Source: an uncultured Tateyamaria sp. (GTDB lineage Bacteria; Pseudomonadota; Alphaproteobacteria; Rhodobacterales; Rhodobacteraceae). From it: DNA of 64,000 nt. Made by a program: the position numbers and the translations under genes. The stretch is taken from positions 62,001-126,000 of the forward strand of contig NZ_CANKXW010000003.1 in the NCBI RefSeq assembly GCF_947487805.1, in the 5' to 3' direction. The notes under the pieces are model-generated. The model saw only the letters and a list, made by a program, of their open reading frames with translations, searched no databases and was not told where the DNA came from. Positions 34,265-43,020 of this stretch are shown in pieces (the first letter of the stretch is position 1; every line of letters starts with the position of its first letter).

Positions 34265-36033
34265 AGCAAGATACTCGCCGGGTCAGCGTCGTCATAAAGC
34301 CGGTCCACCAGCGCCGCTCGGCGCGCCAGCAGCTTGGCAAAGTTGATATTGCCCTTGGCCGTCACCTCGCCCGACCCGATGTCCGGCGGATCGGCCAGAA
34401 CCAGCGCCCGAACCACCGTGCGGGCAGAGCCGCTGGTGCCCTTTGCATGCGTTTCCATACTTTTCCGTATGTCACGCGATGCTGCGCAGCGAAGCGCACC
34501 TTGATCCACGTCCCCCGTCGCGCTGTCCGGGCCGGGAAAGATCAGGATGCCCACATGGTCACGCCCCGCGCCGCACACCACCACATCCCGCGCAAGCGGC
34601 CCAAGCGCGGCCAGCATGTCAAGGCGCAGCTGTGCGGCCTGCACCCATGTGCCGGTGCTGAGCTTGAAGTCCTCCGACAGGCGGCCGTCAAAGACCAGAC
34701 CGCGGGACATATCACCCGGATCGGTGAAACGCATCGCGTCGCCTGTAATAAAAAATCCCTCTTCATCAACAGCTTCCACCGATTTTTCCGCATTCTGATG
34801 ATAGCTCTGAAATATGCTCTGCCCCGCCACGCGCACATCCATGCGCCCGCTTCCGTCATCCACCAGCTTGACCGTCACACCGGGCAATGGCACGCCGACC
34901 ATGCCTGCGCCTTTGGCCGGCTCGTGCTGCAACAGGGCGGCAGGCGCAGTTTCCGTCAGCCCCCAGCTCGATGTGATCAGCGGCATCCGACCCGCCGTTT
35001 CCATCGCCATACGCTCAAGTACGCTCCACACGTCCTGCGGCAGGGACGCACCGGCATAAAAGATCATGTCGAGGTCGCGGAAATAGATCTCGCGCAGGGC
35101 GGCGTCCGCCTCCATCGCCTTGACCAGGTGCGCAAAGCCAACGGGCACGTTGAACGACATCGTGCACGGCACAAGGCCGAGGTTCTCTATCGTCCGCCCG
35201 AACATGGCGGGCAACGGGGTGCCGTCGTCGATATAGAGCGATCCGCCATTGGCCAGCACGAGGTTAAAGTTGTGCGACCCGCCGAACACATGGTTCCACG
35301 GCAGCCAATCCACCAGAACCGGCGGGCGCGCCTGTACGAAGGGCAGGCCCACCGCAATCTGCGCCTGATTGGTGGTCATCATGCCATGGGTCGTCACAAC
35401 CGCCTTGGGGTCAGAGGTGGAGCCGGAGGTGAGCAGCAGCTTGGCCACTGTGGACGGCCCGACGTTTGCGTGGGCCGCATCCACATCCGCCGCGCCGCGC
35501 AGGTCGGCCAAGGTCCCCGCCCGCCCCGTCTCGACGCGGGACACCAGCTTGGGACAGTCAAACAGATCCAGCGCAGGGCCAAAGGCATCATCATCCGCCG
35601 CATAGACCAGACCGGGCCGGGCCAGACCGCGCACATACTCCAGCCGCGCCCGCGCCGCCGGGATCAGGCTGTATTGCGCGGCAACGGGCATGGTCACCAG
35701 CCCGACATATTGCGCCGCAAGGGTCAGCACCGCGTGATCGATGGAATTGCCGGACAGGATCAGGATGGGCCCGTCGATACCGTGCGCCAACAGCCCACCC
35801 GCGATGCGCCGCACCTCGACGCGCGCCTGTGCAAAAGACAGCCTGCGCCACCCCGCCCCCGCCCGCTCGGCCAGAAATGTCCGGTCCGGCGCCGCCTCGG
35901 CCCAACGGTCAAGCCAAACGCCGGTTGACCGTTCCGCAGGCGGCAGATCATAGCCTGAACGCAGCAGGATTGTGCCATCCGCACGGTCCTCGCGCAGCAC
36001 TTTGTGCGGTCTGAGGCCCAGGTGCGCCGTCAT
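34261..36033 (-). CDS. fcs: feruloyl-CoA synthetase
   Basis: 590 residues, longer than typical acyl-CoA ligases, as in the feruloyl-CoA synthetase group. The ATP loop is LLLTSGSTSDPKAVVTTHGMM; other motifs are LVDWLPWNHVFGGSHNFN, SSWGLTETAPAALLQHEP and FKLSTGTWVQAAQLR. It would activate hydroxycinnamates such as ferulate or p-coumarate with CoA in the cytoplasm. Coupled by overlaps to marR upstream and the amidohydrolase downstream. The exact acid is inferred from family and context. Confidence 0.88.
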   Translation of the reverse strand: MTAHLGLRPHKVLREDRADGTILLRSGYDLPPAERSTGVWLDRWAEAAPDRTFLAERAGAGWRRLSFAQARVEVRRIAGGLLAHGIDGPILILSGNSIDHAVLTLAAQYVGLVTMPVAAQYSLIPAARARLEYVRGLARPGLVYAADDDAFGPALDLFDCPKLVSRVETGRAGTLADLRGAADVDAAHANVGPSTVAKLLLTSGSTSDPKAVVTTHGMMTTNQAQIAVGLPFVQARPPVLVDWLPWNHVFGGSHNFNLVLANGGSLYIDDGTPLPAMFGRTIENLGLVPCTMSFNVPVGFAHLVKAMEADAALREIYFRDLDMIFYAGASLPQDVWSVLERMAMETAGRMPLITSSWGLTETAPAALLQHEPAKGAGMVGVPLPGVTVKLVDDGSGRMDVRVAGQSIFQSYHQNAEKSVEAVDEEGFFITGDAMRFTDPGDMSRGLVFDGRLSEDFKLSTGTWVQAAQLRLDMLAALGPLARDVVVCGAGRDHVGILIFPGPDSATGDVDQGALRCAASRDIRKSMETHAKGTSGSARTVVRALVLADPPDIGSGEVTAKGNINFAKLLARRAALVDRLYDDADPASILL

Positions 36034-36479
36034 GAACCCACCTCAATCCGGCCCAAGGCCTTGCGCACCGTCGCCACCTCGTCCGCGCGCAACCCGTCCA
36101 ACATGCGCCGGTCATGCGCCTCGACCGCCGCGCGCGCCTGATCATAGACGCAGGCCCCGGCCTCGGTGCAGTGCAGCGCGTGCGCGCGCCGGTCCAGCGG
36201 ATTGGGCGCGCGCGTGACCCACCCGGCCTGTTCCAGTTGATCCACGTAGACCACCATATTCGCCCGTTCGATCAACAGCGCCTCGGCCAGCTGGCTGGGC
36301 CGCAGGCCGGGGTTTTCCACGATCATCGACAGAGTGGAAAATGTCAGCATCCGTAACCCGAACGGCTGCAACGTGCGCGCCAGATCCGCCTGCAACACGT
36401 TCATCGCGCGTTTCATGTTATAGCCTACAAAGGCCCGCAAACGCGCGTCGGACACGGATGTGGCCTCGGCCCGCATCAC
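36030..36479 (-). CDS. MarR-family regulator (FerR/CouR-like)
   Basis: 149 residues. The winged helix lies at about 50-110 (LRPSQLAEALLIERANMVVYVDQLEQAGWVTRAPNPLDRRAHALHCTEAG, with the D-x-R wing). It is encoded between the hydratase and fcs genes with 4-base overlaps on both sides. Related MarR proteins in hydroxycinnamate clusters are derepressed by the CoA thioester that Fcs makes. The shared motif at 37252 and 40402 is its likely operator. Confidence 0.86.
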   Translation of the reverse strand: MMRAEATSVSDARLRAFVGYNMKRAMNVLQADLARTLQPFGLRMLTFSTLSMIVENPGLRPSQLAEALLIERANMVVYVDQLEQAGWVTRAPNPLDRRAHALHCTEAGACVYDQARAAVEAHDRRMLDGLRADEVATVRKALGRIEVGS

Positions 36480-37237
36480 CGAAACCTCGGCGCGCGCTTT
36501 TCCAGAAACGCCGCCAGCCCTTCGACCGCGTCGGGCGAGGTCTGCGCAAGGGCCGCCGCCATGCTTTCGACAAACAGCCCGTCCTGCCGCGACATGTCGG
36601 CAATGCGCGCGATCCCCTGGATCATCATGTAATTGGACAGGGGCGCGTTCCCGGCGATCTGCTGCGCGATCTCCATCGCGCGCGGCAGCGCCTCGCCCGG
36701 CCCCACGGCGTAGTGGGCCAGACCCAGAGCCACCGCATCCTCGGTGCCATATTTCCGACCCGTCAGCATCATCTCGGTCATGCGGTCCGGGCCAAGGATC
36801 CGCCCGACCCGCACCGTCGCCCCACCACCGACAAAGATACCGCGCCGCCCTTCGGGCAGTTGAAAGATGCAGTCGGGTTCAGCGATGCGCACATGGGTCG
36901 ACGTGGCCAGTTCCAGCCCCCCGCCGATCACCGCACCGGTCATCGCGGACACCACAGGCAGGCCCGATCCCTGCACCTTGTCCATCACCGCATGCCAGCC
37001 GCGCGAATGATGCAGCGTGCCCTCGGCATCGCGCGCCACATGTTCGCTGAGGTCCAGACCGGCGCAATAGTGCCCGCCCGCCCCGGTGATGACCGCCACC
37101 CGCACGCCTTCGGGCGGTGCGGAGAAAAACGCGTCAATCTCGGCCAGCAGCCCGTCGGACATCGCGTTGCGTTTGGCCGCGCGGTTCAGGGTCAGAACCG
37201 CCACTGCATCGCGCACGTCTACCAGCAAATCCGCCAT
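36476..37237 (-). CDS. enoyl-CoA hydratase/isomerase (crotonase) family
   Basis: 253 residues. Crotonase motifs: NRAAKRNAMSDGLL, GAGGHYCAGLDLSEH (oxyanion loop) and GAVIGGGLELATSTHVRIAE. It may hydrate feruloyl-CoA-type substrates, although it is not clearly the hydratase-lyase that yields vanillin. ATG 37237 is preferred (GGGATG upstream) over 37243. First gene of the hydratase-marR-fcs-amidohydrolase unit, right after the palindrome at 37252. Confidence 0.88.
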   Translation of the reverse strand: MADLLVDVRDAVAVLTLNRAAKRNAMSDGLLAEIDAFFSAPPEGVRVAVITGAGGHYCAGLDLSEHVARDAEGTLHHSRGWHAVMDKVQGSGLPVVSAMTGAVIGGGLELATSTHVRIAEPDCIFQLPEGRRGIFVGGGATVRVGRILGPDRMTEMMLTGRKYGTEDAVALGLAHYAVGPGEALPRAMEIAQQIAGNAPLSNYMMIQGIARIADMSRQDGLFVESMAAALAQTSPDAVEGLAAFLEKRAPRFR

Positions 37238-37251
37238 GAACATCCCGTTTG

Positions 37252-37271
37252 GTTATGCTTCATAACTATCT
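37252..37271. promoter_or_regulatory. MarR-type operator, copy 1
   Basis: GTTATG-CTT-CATAAC is a perfect 15-bp palindrome followed by TATCT, 15 bp before the hydratase start. The 20-bp consensus GTTATGCWWCRYAACTATST is shared with 40402-40421 (15 identical positions). Confidence 0.7.
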
Positions 37272-37308
37272 AGGCACGATTCGACCCGCGCGCACAAGCG
37301 CGACGCTC

Positions 37309-38661
37309 TCAGGGAATGAGGAACAAGGTGATCGCCGGAAACAGCACCAAAAGCACAACCCGCACAATGTCCGACCCAACAAAGAACAGCACCGCCTTGT
37401 AGGTCTCGGTCATCGGAGTCGTCCGGTCCATTGCGTTGATGATGAACAGGTTCATCCCCACCGGCGGCGTAATCAACCCGACCTCGACCACGATCAGCAC
37501 CAGAATGCCGAACCAGATCGCCACATGTTCCGGCGTCATCCCGAAATCGAGCCCCTGGATCACCGGGAAAAAGATCGGCACCGTCAGCAGGATCATCGAC
37601 AGGCTGTCCATCACACAGCCGAACACGAGGTAGAACACGAGGATCACGCTGAGCACCAGAATGGGTGTAAACCCTTGGTTCAGGACGTAATCTGCCAGCC
37701 ATTGCGGCGCGCCGGACAGCGCGAGAAAATTGTTGTAAAGCGAAGCGCCCAGCACGATGAAAAAGATCATCGCCGTGGTCTTGGCCGTGCCGATCAGCGC
37801 CTCACCCAACACCGCCCACGTGAGGTTGCCACCCACCAACGCCACGAACCCGGTGCCCGCGGCACCGATGGCGGCCCCTTCGGTCGGGGTGAACCAACCG
37901 GCATAGATACCGCCCACAACGATGGCAAAGATCGCAAGCACCGGCCAGGTATCGCCCAGCGCCTTCCATCGTTCCGCCATGGGAACCGGTGGACGCGTGC
38001 CCGCCGACCCCGGAAACAGCCGCACATAGATCGAGATGGTGATGACATAGCCGATGGCCGCCAGAATGCCGGGGACAAACGCCGCCAGGAACAGCTTGGC
38101 AATGTTCTGTTCGGTGATGATCGCATAGATCACGAGGATCACAGACGGCGGGATCAGGATGCCCAGCGTTCCCCCTGCGGCCAGCGTCGCCGTCGAAAAT
38201 CCGCCCGAATAGCCATAGCGTTTCAACTCCGGCAGGGCCACGCGGCTCATTGTGGCCGCAGTGGCCAGTGACGACCCACAGATCGCGCCGAAACCGGCAC
38301 ATGCGCCCACGGCGGCCATGGCCACGCCCCCGCGACGGTGTCCCAGAAACCCTTCGGCCGCTTTGAACAGCGCGGTGGACATGCCCGACAGGGTCGCGAA
38401 CTGCCCCATCAGCAGGAACATCGGGATGATGGTCAGCGAATAGTTGGAAAAGGTCGTGTAGGTCTCGGATTTCAGCTTGGCCAGAATCGGGATCGGATTG
38501 CCGTTCATGGCAAATATCCACCCAAGCAGCCCGCACAGGAACATGGCCAGCCCGATGGGTGCGCGCAGGAAAATCAGGCCCAGCAGGATCGGGAATGACC
38601 AAAAGCCCAGCTCAAGCCGGCTGAGGCCCACGAATTGAACGATGTCGCGTATCCAGTCCAT
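37309..38661 (-). CDS. dctM: TRAP transporter large permease (DctM type)
   Basis: 450 residues with about 12-13 hydrophobic helices. DctM-type motifs include GLIFLRAPIGLAMFLCGLLGW, GACAGFGAICGSSLATAATMSRVALPELKR, GTLGILIPPSVILVIYAI and FTPTEGAAIGAAGTGF. It is the ion-driven channel subunit of a tripartite ATP-independent periplasmic transporter, with dctQ 3 bases upstream. Last gene of the TRAP unit, ahead of the hydroxycinnamate genes. Confidence 0.93.
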   Translation of the reverse strand: MDWIRDIVQFVGLSRLELGFWSFPILLGLIFLRAPIGLAMFLCGLLGWIFAMNGNPIPILAKLKSETYTTFSNYSLTIIPMFLLMGQFATLSGMSTALFKAAEGFLGHRRGGVAMAAVGACAGFGAICGSSLATAATMSRVALPELKRYGYSGGFSTATLAAGGTLGILIPPSVILVIYAIITEQNIAKLFLAAFVPGILAAIGYVITISIYVRLFPGSAGTRPPVPMAERWKALGDTWPVLAIFAIVVGGIYAGWFTPTEGAAIGAAGTGFVALVGGNLTWAVLGEALIGTAKTTAMIFFIVLGASLYNNFLALSGAPQWLADYVLNQGFTPILVLSVILVFYLVFGCVMDSLSMILLTVPIFFPVIQGLDFGMTPEHVAIWFGILVLIVVEVGLITPPVGMNLFIINAMDRTTPMTETYKAVLFFVGSDIVRVVLLVLFPAITLFLIP

Positions 38662-38664
38662 CGC

Positions 38665-39231
38665 TCAGCCTTCCGGTAGGATCATGCGGCCGGTCGCGGC
38701 CTCGACGAGGCGCGCATAAGCGCAATAGATGGCCGTGATGCTGGCGATAATCGCGGCGCCCACGGCTGCGGCATAGGCCCACCAGACCGGGAATTGCAGG
38801 AACAGCGTCGTCTCTCCATTGCCGAGATACCGCAGCATCCCCTCGTAAAGGCGCAGCGATATGAACACGATGACCGCCGCCAGCACGATTTCCCAGAACG
38901 CCCGCAGCCACCCAAGGGGCCGCTGTCCCAACCGCGAGGTAAACACATCCACCGTCGCGTGCTGGCCATAGAACTGACAGACCGGAAAGAACGCAAAGAT
39001 GGCAAAGGCCACGCCCGCTTCGGTCAACTCGTAGGTGCCGTTGATCTCGTCCACGCCCGTCGAGACGATGAAATTACCAAGGGCCGCCAGCGCACCATCG
39101 CCCAGCGCATGCCCCATCTTGGACAGCTCGCGCCCGACGATGGACAGGGTGGTCAGGACAATCAGGATCAACAGGACAATCCCGCCGATCACTGCCGACG
39201 CGCGCGCCAGCCATTTCACCACCCCATACAT
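38665..39231 (-). CDS. dctQ: TRAP transporter small permease (DctQ type)
   Basis: 188 residues with four transmembrane segments (about 10-28, 63-84, 105-125, 148-168). FFPVCQFYGQHATVDVF is a typical DctQ region. ATG 39231 is used because an upstream codon (39291) would add a hydrophilic extension not found in the family. Partner of dctM. Confidence 0.9.
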   Translation of the reverse strand: MYGVVKWLARASAVIGGIVLLILIVLTTLSIVGRELSKMGHALGDGALAALGNFIVSTGVDEINGTYELTEAGVAFAIFAFFPVCQFYGQHATVDVFTSRLGQRPLGWLRAFWEIVLAAVIVFISLRLYEGMLRYLGNGETTLFLQFPVWWAYAAAVGAAIIASITAIYCAYARLVEAATGRMILPEG

Positions 39232-39304
39232 GCCTGCCTTACCCCTTTGGACAAATCGGGCCGCGGCATGGCTGCCACGGCCCGGTTTCACGTTTTGCGC
39301 GGGC

Positions 39305-40342
39305 TTAGCCCTCGTAGGCGTCCATCAAAGCGCGCGCCTCGTCGATCAGCGCCTGACCGTCGATGCCCTTGCTTTCCATATCGGCGACCCATTCGTCATA
39401 GATCGGCTGCGACACAGCGCGCCATGCGTCCAGATCGGCCCCGGACACGGTCACGATGTTGTTGCCATTGTCCACCGCCAGCGCCCGCGCGGGCCCATCG
39501 GAATCCGCCTGTGTGCCACCGGCAAAAATGCTGAACTCAAGGCCCGAATTGTCATCAATGACCTTTTGCAGGTCCGCCGGCAGGCCCTCGTAACGGTCCT
39601 TGTTCATCGCCAGCACAAAGGTCAGCGTATAAAGCGCTTCGCCTTCAAACTCGGTGTGGTTGCCCACCAATTCCGGCACTTTCAGCGCGGCAGTGACTTC
39701 CCACGGGATCGTGGTGCCGTCGATCACACCCTTGCTCAGGCCCTCGGGCACGGCTGGCACCGGCATGCCGACAGGTGTGGCACCCATCTTTTCCAGCAGG
39801 TTGTTGACGGTACGCGACCCGCCGCGGATCTTCAGACCCTCCATATCGGCGGGGGTCTTCACCTCTTTGTTGACGTGGATCATGCCGGGGCCGTGCACCC
39901 ACGTGCCCAGGATGTGCACATCCTTGAACTCTGTGTCCTTCATATGCTTTTCGAACATCTGCCAATAGGCCGACGACATCGCACGTGCGTTTGTCATCAT
40001 AAAGGGCAGCTCGAACACTTCGGTGCTGGGATAACGGCCGGGGGTATAGCCCACCACGGTCCAGACAATGTCTGCCACGCCGTCGATCGCCTGATCCATC
40101 AGCTCGGGCGGACGCCCCCCCAGCTGCATCGACGGATAGCGGTCAATCTTGATCCGCCCATCCGAGGCCGCTTCGACATTGTCGGCCCAGACGTCCAGAA
40201 CCAGTTTCGGCACGTTCGCTTGCGCGGGCAGGAACTGGTGCAGGTTCAGCGTGACCTCTTGCGCCAGCGCCGCCGTTCCCGAGCCCACGGCAAAGGCGGC
40301 AGCACCCACCATGTTCAGGAATGATTTGCGAGTGAATGACAT
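39305..40342 (-). CDS. dctP: TRAP transporter solute-binding protein (DctP type)
   Basis: 345 residues. A signal peptide ends near residue 27 (GSGTAALA). DctP features: LNLHQFLPAQANVPKLVLDVWADNVEAASDGRIKI, GVADIVWTVVGYTPGRYPSTEVFELPFM, and GLKIRGGSRTVNNLLEKMGATPVGMPVPAVPEGL, which contains the ligand-carboxylate Arg. It probably recognises an organic acid. Its place before the fcs genes and the shared operator suggest a hydroxycinnamate or benzoate-type acid. Confidence 0.93.
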   Translation of the reverse strand: MSFTRKSFLNMVGAAAFAVGSGTAALAQEVTLNLHQFLPAQANVPKLVLDVWADNVEAASDGRIKIDRYPSMQLGGRPPELMDQAIDGVADIVWTVVGYTPGRYPSTEVFELPFMMTNARAMSSAYWQMFEKHMKDTEFKDVHILGTWVHGPGMIHVNKEVKTPADMEGLKIRGGSRTVNNLLEKMGATPVGMPVPAVPEGLSKGVIDGTTIPWEVTAALKVPELVGNHTEFEGEALYTLTFVLAMNKDRYEGLPADLQKVIDDNSGLEFSIFAGGTQADSDGPARALAVDNGNNIVTVSGADLDAWRAVSQPIYDEWVADMESKGIDGQALIDEARALMDAYEG

Positions 40343-40401
40343 AGATTTCCTCCCATTTGCCGGTCAGGCACGAACCGCGTGACTCGGTCTTCGCTGGGAT
40401 T

Positions 40402-40421
40402 GTTATGCAACGCAACTATGT
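40402..40421. promoter_or_regulatory. MarR-type operator, copy 2, before the TRAP operon
   Basis: The 20 bases match the consensus GTTATGCWWCRYAACTATST seen at 37252-37271. They lie 60 bp before dctP. Suggests that uptake and CoA activation are co-regulated. Confidence 0.6.
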
Positions 40422-40467
40422 CTGTCACCCGCCTTTGTAACTATATCACCGCTTTCTCGCGCTTTGG

Positions 40468-42882
40468 TCAGCTCCGCGGATGCGTCGTCTGCGGGTCATA
40501 GGGACCGGGCGCAATAACCTGTGCGCCCACGTCATGGCCCAGAATATCCACCGTGAATTCAGTGCCTTGTTCGGAATGCTCCGGCTGCACAAAGGCATAA
40601 GCCAAGTTCATGCCAACCCGGTGCCCCCAATCGCCCGACGTCACCGTGCCGACAACGGCACCATCCTGCATCACGGATGCGCCGGGATGGGCGGGTGTGG
40701 TGGTGCTGTCGATGCGCAGCGACACGAGGCGACGGCTGACGCCCCTGGCCTGCCGCGCCTCAAGGCCCGCCTTGCCGACGAACGTCTTGTCCATCTTCAC
40801 GAACCGGTCCAGCCCGGTCTCGAACGGGTCGAACTCGGTGATCAGGTCGGCCTTCCAATGCAGGTATCCCTTTTCCATCCGCATCGACTCCACTGCGCGC
40901 GCGCCAAACAGGCGCAGCCCATGCGCGTCTCCAGCCGCCCGCAGCGCCAGATAAGCCGCATAAAGCTGGTTGTTCGGCACGTGGATTTCATAAGCCAGTT
41001 CGCCCGAGAAACTGACCGACATGACAACCGCAGGCGCGATACCGACAAAGGCGCGCCGCACCGACAACCATGGAAACGCCGCCTTGGACCAATCACCCCG
41101 CGATACGGCGGACAAAACGTCGCGCGCCTTGGGCCCGGCCAGAACAAGGATGGTGTGATCATTGGTCAGCGACCGCAACGAGACGTCAAACCCGTCCGCA
41201 TGGGCCTCGAGCCAGTCCATGTCGTGCCACTCCGCCGCTGCCGCGGATCCGAACCACACCGGCCCACCGGGAATATTGGCAATGGTCGCCTCGCCCTTCA
41301 CACAGCCATGGTCGTTCAAAAGATACCCCAGACCCACCTTGCCGGGCTTGCGCGGCACCCGGCCACAGATCACGTGATCCAGAAAGGCATGGGCGTCCGG
41401 CCCATCAATCTCGATCCGGTTGAACCCGTTGACCTCGGCCAGGCCTGCGGCGCTCTGCACTGCCGCGACCTCGGCCGCCACCACGTCGAACGCCTCGTCA
41501 AAATGGAACCCGTGCGTGACAGCAAAATCAGGCGCCGGCTTGAAATACTCGGCCCGCTCCCACCCGTTCACAACCGTGAATTCCGCCCCCTCGGCCGCCA
41601 GCACCGGCGTAAGCGGCGTGGTCTTGATCGGCCGCCCAGCGGGACGATGTTCATGCGGGAAATGGAACCGGAATTCGTTCTGGTAATCCTCAATCGCCTT
41701 CAGCGCCGTCAACTCGACATTGCCATGGCCCGTGAACCGGCGCGGATCGATCACCCATGTGTCATAGCACGCCTCGCCATGCACGATCTGCTGGGCCAGC
41801 AGCCACCCATGGCCACCCCCCTCGCCCAAACCGGCACGCAGCCCGATGATGCAGAACGCATTCCGCTTGCCGGGGATCGGCCCCACCAGCGGCGCGCCGT
41901 CGATCGTGTAGGTGATCGGCCCGTTCACGACGTTCTTGATCCCCACCTCGGTCAGGGCCGGCATCCGCGCAAACGCGCCCTCCAGCACATCCGTGATCCG
42001 GTCCAGATCGTCAGGGCACAGATCGTTCGAGAAATCTGGGGAAATCCCGTCCATGCCCCAGGTCTTGCAGTCCTGCTCGTAAAATCCCAACAGCAACCCG
42101 TTCTTTTCCTGACGGCAGTAATAGTCGCTGATCGGACACCGCAAGAGCGGCATCCGGTGCCCCGCTGCAACAATGCCGGGGATCTCGTCAGTCACGAAAT
42201 ACTGATGTTCCATCGAGGCCACGGGGTGATGCACCCCCATCATCGCCCCCACCTCGTTCACGCGGTAGCCGCAGGCATTGACGACCACTTCGCAATCGAT
42301 GTCGCCCTTGTTCGTGTGCACGGTCCAGCTGTCATCCTTGTGCTGGGTCAACCCGGTCACATTGGTCTGACGGTACACCTCCGCACCCGCCTTGCGCGCA
42401 CGCCGCGCCAAGGCCTGGCACAGGGACGCAGGGTCGATATCTCCGTCATTGCCATCCCAAAGACCGCCCAGCAGGTTGTCGGTCGAGATAAGCGGGTGCC
42501 GCCGCGCGCATTCCGCCGCGTCGATCACCTCGAACTCCACCCCCATGCCCCGCGCCATTGACGCGAAATGGCGATAACCGTCCATCTGCGCCTCCGTATT
42601 GGCCAGCCGGATGCCGCCGTCGCCGTGATTGTACTGCACCGGGTAATCCAGATCGTCGCGCAACTCCTGATACAGAGCAATCGAATGCGACTTCAGCCCC
42701 ACCATCGTCTGGTTCATCCCGAAATTCGTGACCTGCGCCGCCGAATGCCAGGTCGTGCCGCTGGTCAACTCGTCCCGCTCGACCAGCACCACATCGGTCC
42801 ACCCCTCTTGCGTGAGGTGATACAGGGTCGAACACCCTGCAATGCCACCGCCGATCACCACGGCTCGGGTCTGGGTTTTCAT
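40468..42882 (-). CDS. dimethylglycine/sarcosine dehydrogenase-like FAD-GcvT fusion
   Basis: 804 residues. The N-terminal FAD domain begins AVVIGGGIAGCSTLYHL and has SGTTWHSAAQ, whose His is the usual site of covalent FAD. The C-terminal folate-binding GcvT domains start near residue 430 (GRVPRKPGKVGLGYLLNDHG, FGARAVESMRMEKGY). Such enzymes demethylate N-methyl amino acids and pass the one-carbon unit to tetrahydrofolate. ATG 42882 has GGAGAG 6 bases upstream. It is divergent from an MttB homologue, which fits a methylated-amine role such as betaine breakdown. Confidence 0.9.
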   Translation of the reverse strand: MKTQTRAVVIGGGIAGCSTLYHLTQEGWTDVVLVERDELTSGTTWHSAAQVTNFGMNQTMVGLKSHSIALYQELRDDLDYPVQYNHGDGGIRLANTEAQMDGYRHFASMARGMGVEFEVIDAAECARRHPLISTDNLLGGLWDGNDGDIDPASLCQALARRARKAGAEVYRQTNVTGLTQHKDDSWTVHTNKGDIDCEVVVNACGYRVNEVGAMMGVHHPVASMEHQYFVTDEIPGIVAAGHRMPLLRCPISDYYCRQEKNGLLLGFYEQDCKTWGMDGISPDFSNDLCPDDLDRITDVLEGAFARMPALTEVGIKNVVNGPITYTIDGAPLVGPIPGKRNAFCIIGLRAGLGEGGGHGWLLAQQIVHGEACYDTWVIDPRRFTGHGNVELTALKAIEDYQNEFRFHFPHEHRPAGRPIKTTPLTPVLAAEGAEFTVVNGWERAEYFKPAPDFAVTHGFHFDEAFDVVAAEVAAVQSAAGLAEVNGFNRIEIDGPDAHAFLDHVICGRVPRKPGKVGLGYLLNDHGCVKGEATIANIPGGPVWFGSAAAAEWHDMDWLEAHADGFDVSLRSLTNDHTILVLAGPKARDVLSAVSRGDWSKAAFPWLSVRRAFVGIAPAVVMSVSFSGELAYEIHVPNNQLYAAYLALRAAGDAHGLRLFGARAVESMRMEKGYLHWKADLITEFDPFETGLDRFVKMDKTFVGKAGLEARQARGVSRRLVSLRIDSTTTPAHPGASVMQDGAVVGTVTSGDWGHRVGMNLAYAFVQPEHSEQGTEFTVDILGHDVGAQVIAPGPYDPQTTHPRS

Positions 42883-42897
42883 GGCCACTCTCCGGAT

Positions 42898-42979
42898 TTG
42901 CATATTTGCCGGAACAATGAAGAGCACACCCCCAAGGTCAATCGAGACCCTGTAGTTTCATTGTTCTGAAAATATGCAT
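42898..42979. promoter_or_regulatory. large dyad in the divergent promoter (two mirrored sites)
   Basis: Left arm GCATATTT-GCCG-GAACAATGAA (42900-42921) is mirrored by TTCATTGTTC-TGA-AAATATGC on the right (42957-42977). The inner 10 bp and the outer 8 bp are perfect inverted copies; only the 3-4 bp spacers differ. Two identical operators in opposite orientation are the likely meaning. Confidence 0.7.
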
Positions 42980-43020
42980 TTGCTGACGTCGAAACCCATG
43001 GCGAAGGCTTGCCTGATGCG

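Noticed and set aside
40480-42561. Very long open frame (nearly 700 codons) on the plus strand opposite the demethylase gene
   Set aside because: It mirrors the codon structure of the FAD-GcvT gene, is Arg/His-rich with no domain, and has no ribosome site. Typical antisense shadow in GC-rich DNA.
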